A stretch of DNA of 64,000 nt from Apoderus coryli (Eukaryota; Arthropoda; Insecta; Coleoptera; Attelabidae), in contig OU452204.1 of the NCBI GenBank assembly GCA_911728435.2, positions 14,446,001 to 14,510,000 on the forward strand, given 5' to 3'. Below, in pieces: positions 17,830-30,480 of this stretch (positions are counted from its first letter, which is position 1; the number at the start of each line of letters is the position of its first letter). The notes beneath the pieces were generated by a model, which worked only from the letters and a program-made list of their open reading frames with translations, was not told the DNA's origin and searched no databases. Made by a program: the position numbers and the translations under genes.

Positions 17830-20240
17830 CACGTTAGTATGAACTCCGTTTCACTTGTTGTTGTCTTTTGTAGGAAAATTGGGACAATTTCCTGATGTTA
17901 TGTGTGACGATCTGGAATGCTGGAAATCCCATCGAAATGTTATGCTAAAAGTATTCTTCACCGATAAACAATTGTTTTCTGCTTCTTTGGCAAAGGAAGA
18001 GTGTTGTAGACAACAGATGAACAGTCTTTAGGTACTAATTATTGCTATTGTAAACCAAATGAAAACCTGAAGAACAATCCGACATTTTGACGTAAAATGT
18101 AAAATAATGCGAAATCAAATGATTATAAGTACCTAAATATGTTTTTAAAACTTTAGTTTTATTTATTTAGAAGATGCCAGCTCAAATACAGACAGTGAAA
18201 TAAATACGAGTAATTCGAAATACCAAAAAGAACCACTAAACAAGCTTTAACCTTTTCACCGTTTATATATGCTCAGGTTAAAAGAAAAGAAACATAGAAA
18301 CACAAAGGTAAATTTGAAACACCCATTGAATTTTTACTTTCCGAAATACACTAGATTAGGAGTATGCCTTTTACTTTGAAAATAATATCCCCATTAGGAA
18401 GTTAAATCATATAGTCGATGAACCGAAAGTTAGCTCTCCTTTCATTTCAGAAGACCTGGGACTATGTCCTGAAGGTCTATCTATCATCTATTTTTTCTCG
18501 TCTCGTCTGCTGCTATATGTGTCTGCTAGTAGTTTGGAACTTCTGGCGTTTCTTCCCCGTGGATTGTGTCTATTTGGACGCCGCTAGAATCGACGTTGTC
18601 TAGGGTCATAGTTGGCATCTTGGCCTCTTGAACATCTTTGCTTCTTCCTCGCTGCTCGCAGAAGTGGATTCTGATGTCGCTCTGCCTTTTCAAAGACCGG
18701 TATTGCGGTCAAAAATTAGATGTGGATGACGTACATACCCGAAGTGTTTCTTCAAAGGGTTGAAAAGTTAAGAAAAAATCATAATTCTTTAGCGTTATTT
18801 ATGTATAATCTATGTATAAAAGCAATATCAAGAAGTATTTTAATTTTTGAGATAAATCGGAATTTAAGTTAGGTTGAGTAGGAGTTTGTTTTATCGTAGC
18901 TGCATTTTTTTTTGTATTTTTATTCTTCCTGTTCCAGGAATATATTTTAGGGGTTTAAAAAATTAATCAATATGATGTGTTCGGATTCTCTTTTGAAGAT
19001 CTAAACAAAATCCTGAACGTTATGTGTACGGAACACATCAAATTTCAAAGACAATAGTAGCTGATCATCAAATAATGCATGATATATAGGTAGAAAGTTT
19101 ACACCCTTATAGATAAAGGAGCGTAACTTTGGAACATTGAATTTTGAAATAAAAACACGTCATTATCATTTTCAACTTCATACAAACTATTTTGAAAATT
19201 AAATTAAAGTTGAGTTGCGCTTGGACTTTAGTTGACGCAGAGCCTTGTTTTACAATGTGATGACAATAAATACATATTGATAACCAACTAGATAGTGTTT
19301 ATTAAGTAATATGATATTCATAGAAGCACAAGGAATACCTACCTACCCTTCCATAGCGGCTATCTACGGCATGAATTGTGGAAAAGCAACACGCAGAAAA
19401 TCAACATTTTACCTTTTTTCTTTTCATTTTCACAGTGCGTGCCCTATTTACTTTTCTTTTCTGATACATAATGTTTATTATTTTGCTTATGGCATCAACA
19501 TTATTATGTTGAACAACAAAAATGTAGGTATATGCTTTTTTTATTTGCCAAGTGAGTAGGTACAGATAACTTGCACAAGAAAAATTCGAGTTAAAAGGGT
19601 AGGGTCGATGCTTTAAAATAATAAAAAAAAAATCCGTTGGCCTAAATATCAGTTTGGTAACTATGATTTTCAATGAATGAATTTTGATGGATTAACTGTC
19701 TAAACTTCGCTTAACGCTTCCATAGCTATGAGTTTCGTAATTCGTAACAAATAATATACTATATATATAAGTATATTATGTAATCGTTTACAAAATTTCC
19801 AACAATGTATTCAAGTTGAATCTGCGCATATTGAACACCTTTCATAACACTTTTTTTACTTTTAATGATGTTAAAGTAACGTTAACTTCCATAGAAACGA
19901 AGATAATAATATAAAATAATTGAGTATCCCAATGGCATGTTTTTATTAAAATGCGATTTTCTTCGAAACGGTACAAAATATTGATTAAGATGGGATATAA
20001 CTTTTTTATAGCAAATTGATAAAGGAATCAAACGATCAAAGCGAAATGTCACATTTGTTACCTAGTGCGAAAATTAAGCCAACCACTTTCGTCCAACCCT
20101 GTATAAAACAGACATACTCAACAGCACTTAACATATCCAATGAAGCACTGTTATGCGATAATTAAAATATCCAAATTTCCTTGATACCGTGTTAGCCGCT
20201 TAAAAGTTATCAACTAAAATAGTTTTTTAATTCTCAGTTT
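17830..20240. other. Stretch without recognised features
   Basis: AT-rich DNA. Short frames (18418-18603, 19311-19559) show no family signature. Near 18175 a serine/aspartate-rich frame (DASSNTDSEINTSNS) is too short to assign. AACCCTGTATA at 20096-20106 resembles the outer end of a mariner-type MITE, but no partner end was found. Confidence 0.4.
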
Positions 20241-20261
20241 GAAGGGCATTTTATATGAAAA

Positions 20262-20880
20262 GCTAATATTATTTTGTCGTCTTCATTTAAAAACGATACA
20301 CATAACCTCCAACGGAAGCACCAAGAAAACTACTGAACAAATCCAATTCCAGACCATACCGGTTCGCCAGAGCAGGCACTCTAGCCATAAAGTAATTTGG
20401 GGCATAATTATTAGTTGTATGAAATAGCTGAAAAGACCGTGTCTTTCGTGGCGGGACCCGAATGCCAATCCTGGAAAGAAGCCCAGGACAGTGGACCTCG
20501 TAATTTATTAATTTGAAATCTCTACGAGCCTTCAGATTTGTAACTCGCAAAATGTATTGCGTTATAATTGAAAGTGACATCCAAGCTTATACAAAACATA
20601 ACGCAAAAATATATTCTGAACCCTCTCCAAATTATGTACATGGCAATGATAGTGATTTAAGTCTGTTTGCAAAGCCTCTTCATCTCGCAATGTAGTTTAA
20701 AGTTAATGTTCAAAAACATGTGGATATGTCATTCACAAATATATTAAACAATAAGGGGCCCAGAAGTGAACCCTGAGGCACATTTGACGAAAAATAAATG
20801 GCAGAAGACTTGACACCTATGCGTACGATCTGTGAACGCTCATATAGATAGCTAGTAAGCCAAGTTGGTACGTTTTAATT
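20262..20880 (-). pseudogene. LINE ORF2 fragments, internally deleted
   Basis: At 20865-20720 the minus strand encodes WLTSYLYERSQIVRIGVKSS and NVPQGSLLGPLLFNIFVND, the RT segment before the catalytic box. At 20580-20287 a frame encodes CPGLLSRIGIRVPPRKTR and ALANRY, the C-terminal ORF2 pattern of Jockey-like LINEs. The catalytic FADD segment between them is missing, so a deletion joined the two. Confidence 0.55.
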
Positions 20881-20992
20881 GTTGATATTAGGTCTTACAA
20901 GGATACTAGAAAGAATTGGAATTGATTTGGAAACGGTTTGATGTAAAAACTAGCACAGTGATGTTGATGTTTCGACCTACAAAATTAGTATA

Positions 20993-21150
20993 TGTACAGG
21001 GTGTTCCAAATAGGACAGTTGATGTAAAAGATCAATTTCTAAAGTTGAAAAGTAATTAGGATACCATGGGGTTGATTTTTGAAAAAATGGTAATAGAAAA
21101 AACCGAAAACCTTCGGAGTCATTTCGGAAATACACATGTATGATTTACTT
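20993..21150. repeat. Possible mariner-type MITE end
   Basis: TACAGGGTGTTCCAAATAGG begins like the many insect mariner-type elements with TACAGGGTGTYCC termini. The opposite end was not found, so boundaries are unknown. Confidence 0.25.
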
Positions 21151-21159
21151 GTTTTTTTC

Positions 21160-22235
21160 TTATACTAATATTTATCAATGAAGAATAAAGCTTTTTAGAA
21201 ATTTAAAAGTATAGACCTATCAATTTTTTTTAGAGATAAAAAGAATCATAAAGTTACGGGGACGAATGTTGAAATTCGGTTGTATTTTCATTATTCCCAA
21301 TTTATAGAAATTCGACCAATGTCAATGGTGTGCCAATGAAAGCCAGCCATAAAGCGTTCTGGGGCTTAGTTGATGGAAGCTCGACGTGACGGATAAGTTT
21401 TCACTTGTCCTGCTGGTTTATTACTAATTTAAACGCCTTCAATGCGCCAGAATATGTATAGTGAACGGAACATTTTGTGTATGCTACAGCTACAACGTAG
21501 CATGAGCGTATTTTTTAAGTTTATATAAATAAGTATACATATTACACATTATCATAGAACCATAGTAGTTAATATTATTATAATTAACATAATTAATGTT
21601 ACAGTGCGTGCTTCACGAAAATAATAACATAAAATGATAGATCTACTCGTACTTATATTTTCTCTGTTCATTCGTTTATGAAAAGCGTTTTAATAATTCT
21701 TATATTCATGAAACAAATTAGACACTTTTATACGTTTATAAATATATAACTAATCGCTAAAAGCAATCTCGACGAAATTAAAGCGGTCGTGTGTCCTGAT
21801 TTGCTAATTTCGGCATATTTTTTCCTCCATATATATCACAATCTAATCTACCCATGAAAGCGCGAGGGTTTGTCACGATAAATATTGCGTTAAAGGGTGA
21901 GTATTTCTGGTATTTAAATAAATAAGTATATTTATATACATTTCTGATAAAGGGCAAGAAAAAACTTATTTTAATAATTTGTTTTTGTTTGTTATAATAA
22001 GTTTGTTATAATAAGGGTTTTCCAATTTAGAGGTTTCATTTTGATTTTCCAGCTATTTTCCTATTTATCAAAATAATATCTGTCATTTTTTGCCCAATTA
22101 ACAGGGATTTGGGGGTGGGATTGTATATACTCGTATATGTGTACATCATATTGAGGAAATTGCATCCAAGGTCACTTAAGTTGCTTGAATTCATATAGAA
22201 TATACAAATTGAGTTCGCACCGCTGAGAATTCTAT
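21160..22235. other. Stretch without recognised features
   Basis: AT-rich DNA with no supported coding frame, tandem repeat or RNA gene. Confidence 0.4.
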
Positions 22236-22239
22236 TGAA

Positions 22240-22560
22240 TTCGCTTGTACGTAGTAGGCTCATTGATTTGGGCTCCCATATACTCAAATTACATTGACAA
22301 TGCTTATCTTGAGGGTCGTCATCAAAAAGAAAAAGGGATAATCTTGGTCACTCCTCAAGGGTTGGGTGTTGCCAAATCCACTTTTATAATCGGCACCATA
22401 AGTATGGTGACATTCCAATTCTCAACGACTTACTTGTGTAGAACTGATCAAGTCGGTAAAATATCTTGGTTTCTTCGTTACATCATCTTGCAAGTGGGCT
22501 CTGCATAATAATATACTCAGAATATTTTAAAAATCCTTTTACTGTCTCTAAGCATTTGCT
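22240..22560 (+). pseudogene. Possible LINE RT thumb fragment
   Basis: In one frame near 22447 the sequence reads IKSVKYLGFFVTSSCKWALH, the pattern (V-x-YLG-x3-S-x3-W-x2-H) that follows the catalytic box in LINE reverse transcriptases. Flanking frames are not recognisable. A short and weak match. Confidence 0.3.
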
Positions 22561-22670
22561 GTACTCTAGGTTTATTGCACTGAGAGTATTGAATTCTAAG
22601 GCATGTTTGTGTGAGCTTTTACTCAATACAAGAGTTGTTCAACGAAACAATTGGTCAATTAGATGCAGTG

Positions 22671-25180
22671 GCGGCCCGTGAGTCCTGAGGGTTGTGAGGC
22701 AGTACAAAGATTTTTATAAAAAAATGGTTGATTACCAATTAATGAGAGTAACTATTCATACTTATATATATTATAATATTATGTATATTATTTGCTGATT
22801 ATTTGGGAACATGGGAACCTCTACTTAGTCAGTTACGGTTTAACTGGCATTTCAAAAATTGTATGAGAGCTTTGAAAATGACCGGCGATATATTAAATAA
22901 ATAATTGATTATATCCCCAGAATTTCGCATTTCTAAATCTACGTTTACTTGTACTACTGTCGGCGTTGGTGCACTACAGCCTGGACCTAGAACATCCATA
23001 TTTTCCATACTATTAACCACACACTAGCACAAAAAAAATTGCTTCACTTTAAGAATTTTTACACGAAAAATTACTAAACAACTATTTATTTATTCTATTT
23101 ATTGCCTATCTCCAGTGTCCCTTAATTTATTACGATGATTATAAAGAAAAACCAGAAATGAAATAAATGCACAATCTACTGCATGATAATTTACAAATTT
23201 TTCTTAATGCGTGTATAGGTACTTTAATAATATTATAATCAAAACATGTTATAAGAAAGCAAAAGAAAACAGTAAAGTGAATTGAACAAAGATCAAAGAT
23301 AATGCATGATCAATAGGTCAAAGCGAGAGTACACTAAGTAGTAAATGAAGGGCTATAATATAGACAAACGTGGATGGGGCATTTTACCCCTCATTTATTT
23401 TGTCTTTCTCACTCAATTTGCTGTACATCTAAAAACGCCCTAAGAGGCAATGCCGGACTTTCCATCTTTGTTTCACACATTAATGTATTGCTGCAGTAAT
23501 ACCTACTATGCTAGACAGAATTGTGCATCTCCAATTGTTATTGTGTTTAGTTTAACGTTGATAGAAATAATTGGAATGTGTACTCATATAATAAATACTT
23601 TGAAAATAAAATACGTAGGTACATGAGTATATGCCTGCGATGAATTAATATGCCATTTATAGCAATACAATAGAGAATCAACTCAACTCACATAAATTAG
23701 TAAACATAAATATTTAAATTAAAAAAAAACTTTGTAAAACTCATAAAAATGTGTGCAGTTAACTGTTAGCTGATTAGTTTCTGTTTAATAAAAAATCGGA
23801 GACTAATATTAATCAATGTGGTAGTAGATAACAATAATTAAAAGTGGCAACTCGCCGTGCATAGGGACGAGAGGCAGTGCCTCGCGCTTAAAATGAATCA
23901 ATTACGGCCAATATGGATGTTTTTATTGACATAATTTATAACAAATCACCATATGCGTAGGTATAATAAGTATACAATCTATCCATCTGTGCGCCATTTT
24001 TTAACAGCAAAAAAAATTTAATTCGTTAAAAAGTTAGTGAGGCACTACTTCACTTGCCGTCCTTGATTATATGTGAGTTCTATGCAGAACGTTCAACTAG
24101 TGACGCTTTTATAATTTGTTCTTGTGTCTGTAATTTCTGTTCTGCTCATATTTATTTCATATAGAAACAGACGTAACCCTATTGTACATTACATTTAGTC
24201 TTTATTTTCAAAAGATAATATGAAAATATGAATTAATTTCAGCTGGCTATTGTTAATATTCGGTACCAAAAAGGAAAACTGTCAAGTTCCGTTTCAAATA
24301 ACTCCATTTACAATTATGAGCATTTCGAAACCAAATTCTATGTTGCATTCATTAATATTAAATTTATAAAGCTACTTAATTAAATTATCAGTTTGCATAT
24401 TTGCTTTAAACATCTATTGATGTAATATAATATTGATGATAATATTTATTTATTAGTTCCATAAATATATCAACAGAATATTAATATTGTTATGGAAAAT
24501 GAAAATTGAACATTAATTCCTATTAGTTCTGTATGTATTACTAGATATTAGTGTGGATCATTCCATCATTCTAATATCTAATTTAATTTATGGATTGTTC
24601 TATAAGTTGAAATTATATTTTTTATGAAAAATTTTCTATAAAATTTTAGTATTTTTATTTGCTTGCAGTTTAACGTGCAATCCGAACCACGTTCATGGAA
24701 GTTTGGAATATAATAGAGACTTCCGGTTTATGTCATTTTGTTTCTTATTTTAAGCCTACTTAAACCAAGATATAAAAATTGTATCATCCCATTTACTTAC
24801 CCGGTATTTAGGTATATTTAGTAAATTTAGCATATAATTTTGCTCTTTACTTCGACAATTTTATACTTTATTTAAGAAGCAATACCATTCATCACAAATC
24901 ATCTAATAAATAAAAATAGCCAAGCGTGAACGCCACGGTCTTTCCTCTATCTATATTATAGCAATTTTCTACGGCATTTTAAAAGGTAAATTTCAAATTT
25001 AAACAGATCTAAATCTGCGATATTAAACTTTGCGTGCTCGTTTATTTTATTGGCTTATTACAAAATTTGCCGCAACGTATAAATAATTCCACCCATCTGA
25101 GTAGAGAAATTATACAGAAAAAAAAAATGAAAGAGTTAAGCACGCTAAAATCAGCCCTTGAAAATATCTGTCGTATAGAT
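22671..25180. other. AT-rich stretch with hAT-like end motifs
   Basis: CAGTGGCGGCCCGTGAG at 22672 resembles hAT termini, and GAGGCAGTGCCTCG at 23871-23884 and GAGGCACTACTTCACTTG at 24039 resemble inner hAT-MITE sequence. I could not pair two ends or find a TSD, and no gene is visible. Confidence 0.25.
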
Positions 25181-25187
25181 TAAAGGG

Positions 25188-25403
25188 ATGTTTTCATTCG
25201 AGGATTGGAAATTACGGATTGCGATTGCAAAACAAATAGAGGAGAGTATTACTAATATTTGGAAAATAAATCCTAAACAAATGAGGATTGGACGTTCAAA
25301 TAGTACATTTGTGTACCTAGTAGGAAAAGCTAGCATTCCCGGACGTCTGCCTGCGCCTCGACAGGCAATATGGAGTTCGGGGGCATGTGGCTTTCCCTAC
25401 GAG
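25188..25403 (+). CDS. Candidate coding exon, unknown gene
   Basis: A 72-codon frame from ATG (25188) ends at a strong donor, GAG|GTACGT, in phase 0. An AG precedes the ATG, so it could be an internal or first exon. The protein (MFSFEDWKLRIAIAKQIEES..., ending ...SSGACGFPYE) has balanced composition and the DNA is less AT-rich than its surroundings. I do not recognise a family. It could be a host exon, a lncRNA exon or part of a transposon. Confidence 0.3.
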
Positions 25404-25409
25404 GTACGT

Positions 25410-25963
25410 ACTATTTTTATTAATATTTAAAAGTTGTAAAATATTAATTACTCTTACTAGTTCTGCAGAGTTTAGTTCTTGTATTAATTGTCAGTGTATA
25501 ACAAACAAATAATTTTTAAAGAAAATAAATTGTTTTTGAAATTGTGTTGCGTTTTTTTTTGTTTTGAAATAACTGTAAGGAATAGCATAATTGTGTAGGA
25601 AAATTAACAGTTTTTCGAAGGATCATGGAATTTTAAGGGTGAGGCTCCAGCCGAGACCAGCAACCACAGTGGCGGCTTTTAAGAGTGAGCATTTAGAAAA
25701 TGACAATGAATTCATCCAAATATCAATACTCGTAGATACATTGCATACATATTTTTGAATCGAGCACCCGACATTCTTTGCTCTTGGTCTTTTAATGTGG
25801 ATTTCTAAGAGCGGCGTCTTTGTCCTTGTCGGATTCGTGCATCGTTGATGTTCGGCGTTTTGTTTTTATTCATTTCTGAGTCAGAAATTCTGACTTGGTT
25901 TCTTGATTAGAATAATAAAAATTAACTTGAGTTTAGGTCAGACCTCTTAGATTGATGTACATA
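25410..25963. other. Stretch without recognised features
   Basis: Continues the possible intron after the candidate exon. It contains CAGTGGCGGCTTTTAAGAG at 25670, a common hAT-like start motif in this window, without a partner end. Confidence 0.3.
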
Positions 25964-28006
25964 CTGTGTGGCAAACGGATTTGTAATAGCGCGGCGTCTA
26001 TAAAGGGAATGCAATTGTAATAAAACATGGCTGATTTCATTCATAAAATTTCCAGCGGCGTGCGTTGTAAAAGTTTAGTAATAATTAATAAACATTTATG
26101 TGTTACTAAAAAATTAATGAAAATTTCTTCTCGTGTTTGGTAAAAGCACCTACTGCTATTAAACTATAATACCCAAGAAGTATTGTCTTTAATTATTTAT
26201 TTTATTTTAAATATGTACTAAAGGTTGCATACCAAAAATAAAAACAAAACGTTCTTATGAAAAACAAAAACATTCTAAAACAATTTAACGAAATAAATTA
26301 AATACTTTGGTAATTTTGCTTGATTCAAACAAAAAAAAAATCTAAAACAACTTAGCACTTATCGAAAATAATTAAAATATCTTGGATCTTTTTGTTGCTT
26401 TGAGTCACGTTTAGAAACTACAAATAACTGTTTTAAATATTTTGATTAAATATATGGATCATAATTAGTATTACTTTGTAGAAGATGACAATCTGTAGAT
26501 TTCGTCAACTTAACCATCATCATTATCATTAGTCTCACTGTCGTCAACTTGTCCTAAAGTTATTATAATGTGCTCAATTTCCTCCAAAACTTCACTTCAG
26601 TCAGTTTTCGGAAGTAATTGCACAAGTGCATCAAATTTACTGATAATTTTACATGACAGCGTGTTGTCTAAAAACTGCATGTTAAAAGACTCCTCCACCT
26701 TCGGCGTCGGGCTCTTTCTCCAAAATATGAAAATGCCCGAATGTAGTTTTCCAAGACAACACGGTCGAATGCAAAATTACCTGGTTATTTTGATGCACGA
26801 GTGTAATTCGGGGGTATATTTCCCGAATACAAATACCTATTGGTTTAAATATTAAATAAACTGTCGCCACACGTATTGTATGTTGTGTTTGGTGTTCTTT
26901 GGTTCGCTTTCCATCACTTTATTTTCTATAATTCCCAATTAATAACATCGGAAACGAGACATTTTTAAAAATATTTTTGACCTTACTTGTCAAACTGATT
27001 TTATTTTTAATTATCATGGATTCACAATGAGATTACCGTGGATACGTAAACAATGCAATTATCGCAGTGCTCTTTCGGTTTCTACAGTGCAGTTACCGCT
27101 GTAATCAATCGATAATTGCACTCCTCTCATAGGATTTTTTACACATGAGGGAAATATTCCAAATAAACAATATTTCGCCTCTCTTGGCGGTATTTACGTA
27201 TTTCACGAAAAAAAATAACATATAAAACAGGTAGGTAAGTAAGTAAAAGAATGCCGGCAAACGAGGCGACTTTGACACTACCTATATGCTCAGTTTTGTG
27301 TGTTTTTTTATTTTTTTTTGCGTTTATATGAATGCAATTATATTACCTACCTATGAACATTCGCTATCACTTCTCAAAAATAAATAATAAATCTAGTAAG
27401 AACTAACAAACAATGAAACAAAGTAGCAAAACAGCAAATTGTTCATAATCACAAAACACTAAAGTAACAGAACACTAAATATACAATAATAATTTGATAT
27501 AGTATTTGATAATATTGCAACTCATACACGACAACAAAGGTATAATTACACCACTCTGCCACTGGATGATTCAATATTACTCGATATTCCAAGAAGGGCG
27601 GCAAAAATTGCGGGGAAGTACTCAGTTTCCACCAATTGCGACTTGAACAGCCGCATGGCGACAAACCGTGTGAGGATCTACTCACCAATTACGTAGAATC
27701 GTTCAGGCGGCGTCTAAACACGAATTTCGCGTGGTATTGCCGATTTTACTGAAGATCATAATTTATTTTCCCTATTTTAATATTCAGTGGTGAAAATTTT
27801 AGTTATTAAATAAAAATAAAACTAACAACTACTTTACTTAAAAATGCTGAGCTTTTTTTTTATTATTATTTATAATTCTAAAAAATCGATTTTCAAATTA
27901 ATACTACTTTTTGCCTAGAACTGGTGCTTTTTTGTAGTTAAATTTGGAAATATCGGATTTTTTTGTCCGAATTTCTTTAGCTGTTACACATTCGTTTGCC
28001 ACACTA
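25964..28006. mobile_element. Tc1/mariner-like transposon remnant (terminal repeats)
   Basis: The left end TACTGTGTGGCAAACGGATT and the inverted right end TAGTGTGGCAAACGAATG share an inverted repeat that extends to GTAAYAGC, with TA at both borders. The 2-kb interior has no transposase I can recognise, so it is either non-autonomous or filled with other decayed insertions. Confidence 0.45.
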
Positions 28007-28091
28007 TATGTGTTGCGGGAGCTTGTCCACGTGAAGCAATAACAAGAATGGCAACTGATGACATAGTTGAGCGACGGTCAGTCTTAATTGT

Positions 28092-28390
28092 GACAATACC
28101 ATTTACCAAAACCGTTACGGAACGCACATTCACTGTGCCTTCGTCCGTGGCATACTTCGACTATACGTTTTCTCCTAAAGTATTAACATGGAAGAAGTGC
28201 CGAAGTTAATAGCGCAGTTTCTTAAATTGCCGAAGCCCAAGAGTTACAATGGACATTGTTTTAGGCGAACATAGGCCGCCCTGCTTGCAGTTGCTGCAAC
28301 TCCAAATTTGCCACAGTTGACAAGCGAATTAGGCAGTCGCAGTGCATTAACTTTGCTGGAATCAATATCACCGCGTGTTATAACTGTAGA
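28092..28390 (+). pseudogene. Crypton-type tyrosine recombinase fragment
   Basis: The frame TIPFTKTVTERTFTVPSS resembles the segment of insect Crypton recombinases before the catalytic box. After a short gap, IAQFLKLPKPKSYNGHCFRR matches the box II region, in which GH-x2-RR contains the H-x2-R catalytic pair. The downstream AALLA continuation follows a TAG stop directly after FRRT. The nucleophilic tyrosine region is not preserved. Cryptons move by tyrosine-recombinase-mediated excision and integration. Confidence 0.5.
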
Positions 28391-28507
28391 TACTATTAAC
28401 GTGAATATTGTGAAAAATAGTTAATACTTAGTTAAGAATGTTCGAATCTATTTTTATGTGTGGTGAAAAAATTTCACTCTTTTTTGATAGTTGTGGAATT
28501 TTTTTTA

Positions 28508-28825
28508 TATTAATTTTTCTTTGGGTTTGAAGTTCTCCAAAAAACCTTTTTTTTTTTGTGGAGATTTTACTTTTATTTGTCACTAAAAAGAAAAAAAATT
28601 CCACTTAAGAATGGACTATTTTTTTAAAGTAATTATATACCTAGTTATTTTAAATTCCAATGATTAAAAGTATCTGAATTGAGAAAAGAGCGAAACGAAG
28701 CTGCTCGAAACGTTGTGAAAGTTAAAAATAAAATTTGACAATCGAATATGTAAATTTTGCTAAAAAACAATATGTTATATGAAAGTTTTTTGAGAACCTT
28801 AAACCCAAAGAAAAATTAATACTAT
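28508..28825. mobile_element. Foldback insertion with hammerhead-tail sequence
   Basis: TTAATTTTTCTTTGGGTTTG (28511-28530) is repeated in inverted form at 28799-28818, making an outer hairpin. Inside it lies a tail-like piece, TTTGTGGAGATTTTAC at 28556, then TTATTTGTCAC and TTCCACTTAAGAATGGACTA, which matches the tail of the insertion at 55622-55736. It is another snap-back member of the family, more decayed. Confidence 0.45.
28674..28718 (+). ncRNA. Degenerate hammerhead-like motif
   Basis: CTGAATTGAGAA followed by AAGAGC..GCTGCTC and GAAACGTT resembles an HHR with a damaged core: extra bases in CUGANGA and a bulged stem II. It lies inside the foldback structure at 28508-28825. Catalysis is unlikely. 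Confidence 0.25.
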
Positions 28826-28829
28826 AAGA

Positions 28830-29630
28830 TTTGTTATAAGTAAAATATATGCAATTACGTTGATTTAGCATACGATCGCCCCTGTATACTTTTGTGTTAT
28901 GTCAAAAAAACGGGCAACTTAAAACCAAAATGACATGTGCGTAACTTTCGGTCGTCACTGTATAGGTGTCGCCAGCACGTTCGATCCAATAAGAAATGTA
29001 TTGTTTAGTATATTTTGTCGCCTCCTAATTTATTATAAATTAGGTCAGTTCTGTTTTATGTTCAGACATCTTGAATTAATCGAAGATATTTTGAAATCGC
29101 AAACATTTTCTGAACTCATTACACAAATGCAAGGATTAAGTTGTTTTTCATTCAATATTTTTTCAAATTTCTCAATTCGCGTTTAATAGTCTGTTTAAAT
29201 TGCTGCGTTATATTTATTTTGGCTACACACTAAGGTTTACTTTAATTTTTGAAACTGTTTTTGATGGTTTATTCATCAATGAAAGATACTTTTTATAAAA
29301 TAATTATTGTGTTTATGGATACATTTCATTTTATAGTTGAGTTAATTAAACAAATCGTCAATTTTGGCTTATTTCGTTTGCCTCTGTTTATTTATTAAAA
29401 TTTTAGGTAAAATACAATGATTACAAATTAGTAATATTGACCACGGAAAAATATGACAATAGTACAAACAGTGATAACTTATGAAAGTTAGTTAATCTAT
29501 TATTAAAAATTATGTAACAACATAGTATGAAAAAAGGTTATATTTTAATAAACAAATAATTATTTCATATTAAACAATATTCTAACAATATTCCTACTTC
29601 GTTAATGTACATAATTAATTTTATCTTAAT
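28830..29630. other. Stretch without recognised features
   Basis: The 83-codon frame at 28935-29186 has no recognisable family. The rest is AT-rich DNA. Confidence 0.4.
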
Positions 29631-30027
29631 TTAGATCAGTGGGTCCCAACCGTTTGTCCGAGGCCCTCTTCCAAGTGGTCCGCGAAACTGGCACAGCTGA
29701 TTTTGATTTTTTCATTTATCAAATTTTAATTTTTTCCAGTAACGGATATGGCTGATGGATTAATATTTTAATATGTATTATGATACAGTTGAACAGTATA
29801 ATTGAGTTTTGTAAGTGAGAGCCTCAGCACCAAATCACAGAAAATTCGCGGCGTTATCCTTTCTCACATTACTTCATATTTTGTTTGTAATATATATTAT
29901 ATAAGAAGTATGAAAAAATTAGGCAACACACCTCACACCTGATGATATGCAGGAAGAGCTCATTGAATGACAGAATGATGGCAGTTGCAAAGGTATCTCT
30001 AGTTCAGGTTTAAACCTCGCGGAGTCT

Positions 30028-30231
30028 TTGTGCAAAGAAGCTGATTCTTATCCAAAGCTGCGTGATAGCGCCTTACGTTATTTGGTTATGTTTTCTACGA
30101 CTATTCTTTGTGAACAAGGATTTTCGGCATTACTTTTAATAAAAAATAAATACAGAAACCAATTAGACGCGGCTGACCATATGCGCGTAGCATTAAAAGC
30201 AATATCAATCCAAGAATTCCTATGTTGGTGA
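30028..30231 (+). pseudogene. hAT transposase C-terminal (dimerisation) fragment
   Basis: The frame reads SYPKLRDSALRYLVMFSTTI, then LCEQGFSALLLIKNKYRNQL and the MRVALKAI ending. This is the C-terminal dimerisation region of hAT transposases of the ZBED5/FAM200 type (the consensus has a serine-threonine pair, then CE-x-GFSAL and KNKYRNRL). Catalytic residues upstream are gone. Confidence 0.75.
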
Positions 30232-30327
30232 AGCAAATGCATCAGGCACAAAAATCTCATTTGAAAAAATATTTTTCGACGACTGTTTTAGAATATAGGT
30301 ATTCTGATGTCAATAATACTCTGACCT

Positions 30328-30385
30328 TATTCAGAGAGCCTGGAGAAGCCAGTAAATATATGGCGAAACGTCGCTTGAATGAATA
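30328..30385 (+). ncRNA. Divergent hammerhead-like motif with long stem I
   Basis: TATTCA-GAG-AGC and GCT-TGA-ATGAATA can pair as stem I with an internal loop. Between them are CTGGAGA, an AGCCA..TGGC stem II and GAAACGTC, with GUC as cleavage triplet. The core is CTGGAGA instead of CTGANGA, so A6 is G and activity is probably lost. The architecture resembles HHRs of Penelope-like elements and is distinct from the GAAACATGT family. Confidence 0.45.
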
Positions 30386-30480
30386 AAAGCTATTAGCATT
30401 TTTCAAAGTCCTTACTCCCTAAGAATCCACCACTATTTAAAAGGATTTTATTTTTATTAACGTATCTTATGATTAATACA

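Noticed and set aside
20283..20468. Hydrophobic minus-strand frame resembling a membrane protein
   Set aside because: Overlaps, in another frame, the LINE C-terminus with the LLSRI..VPPRKTR pattern; the hydrophobicity is a by-product.
22671..24066. A complete hAT element between CAGTGGCGGCC and CACTTGCCGTCC
   Set aside because: The two ends match only weakly and no 8-bp duplication is visible.
26568..26855. 95-codon frame near 26.6 kb and its minus-strand partner
   Set aside because: No family signature; lies inside the Tc1-like remnant. It may be part of an unrecognised repeat, but I could not support a call.
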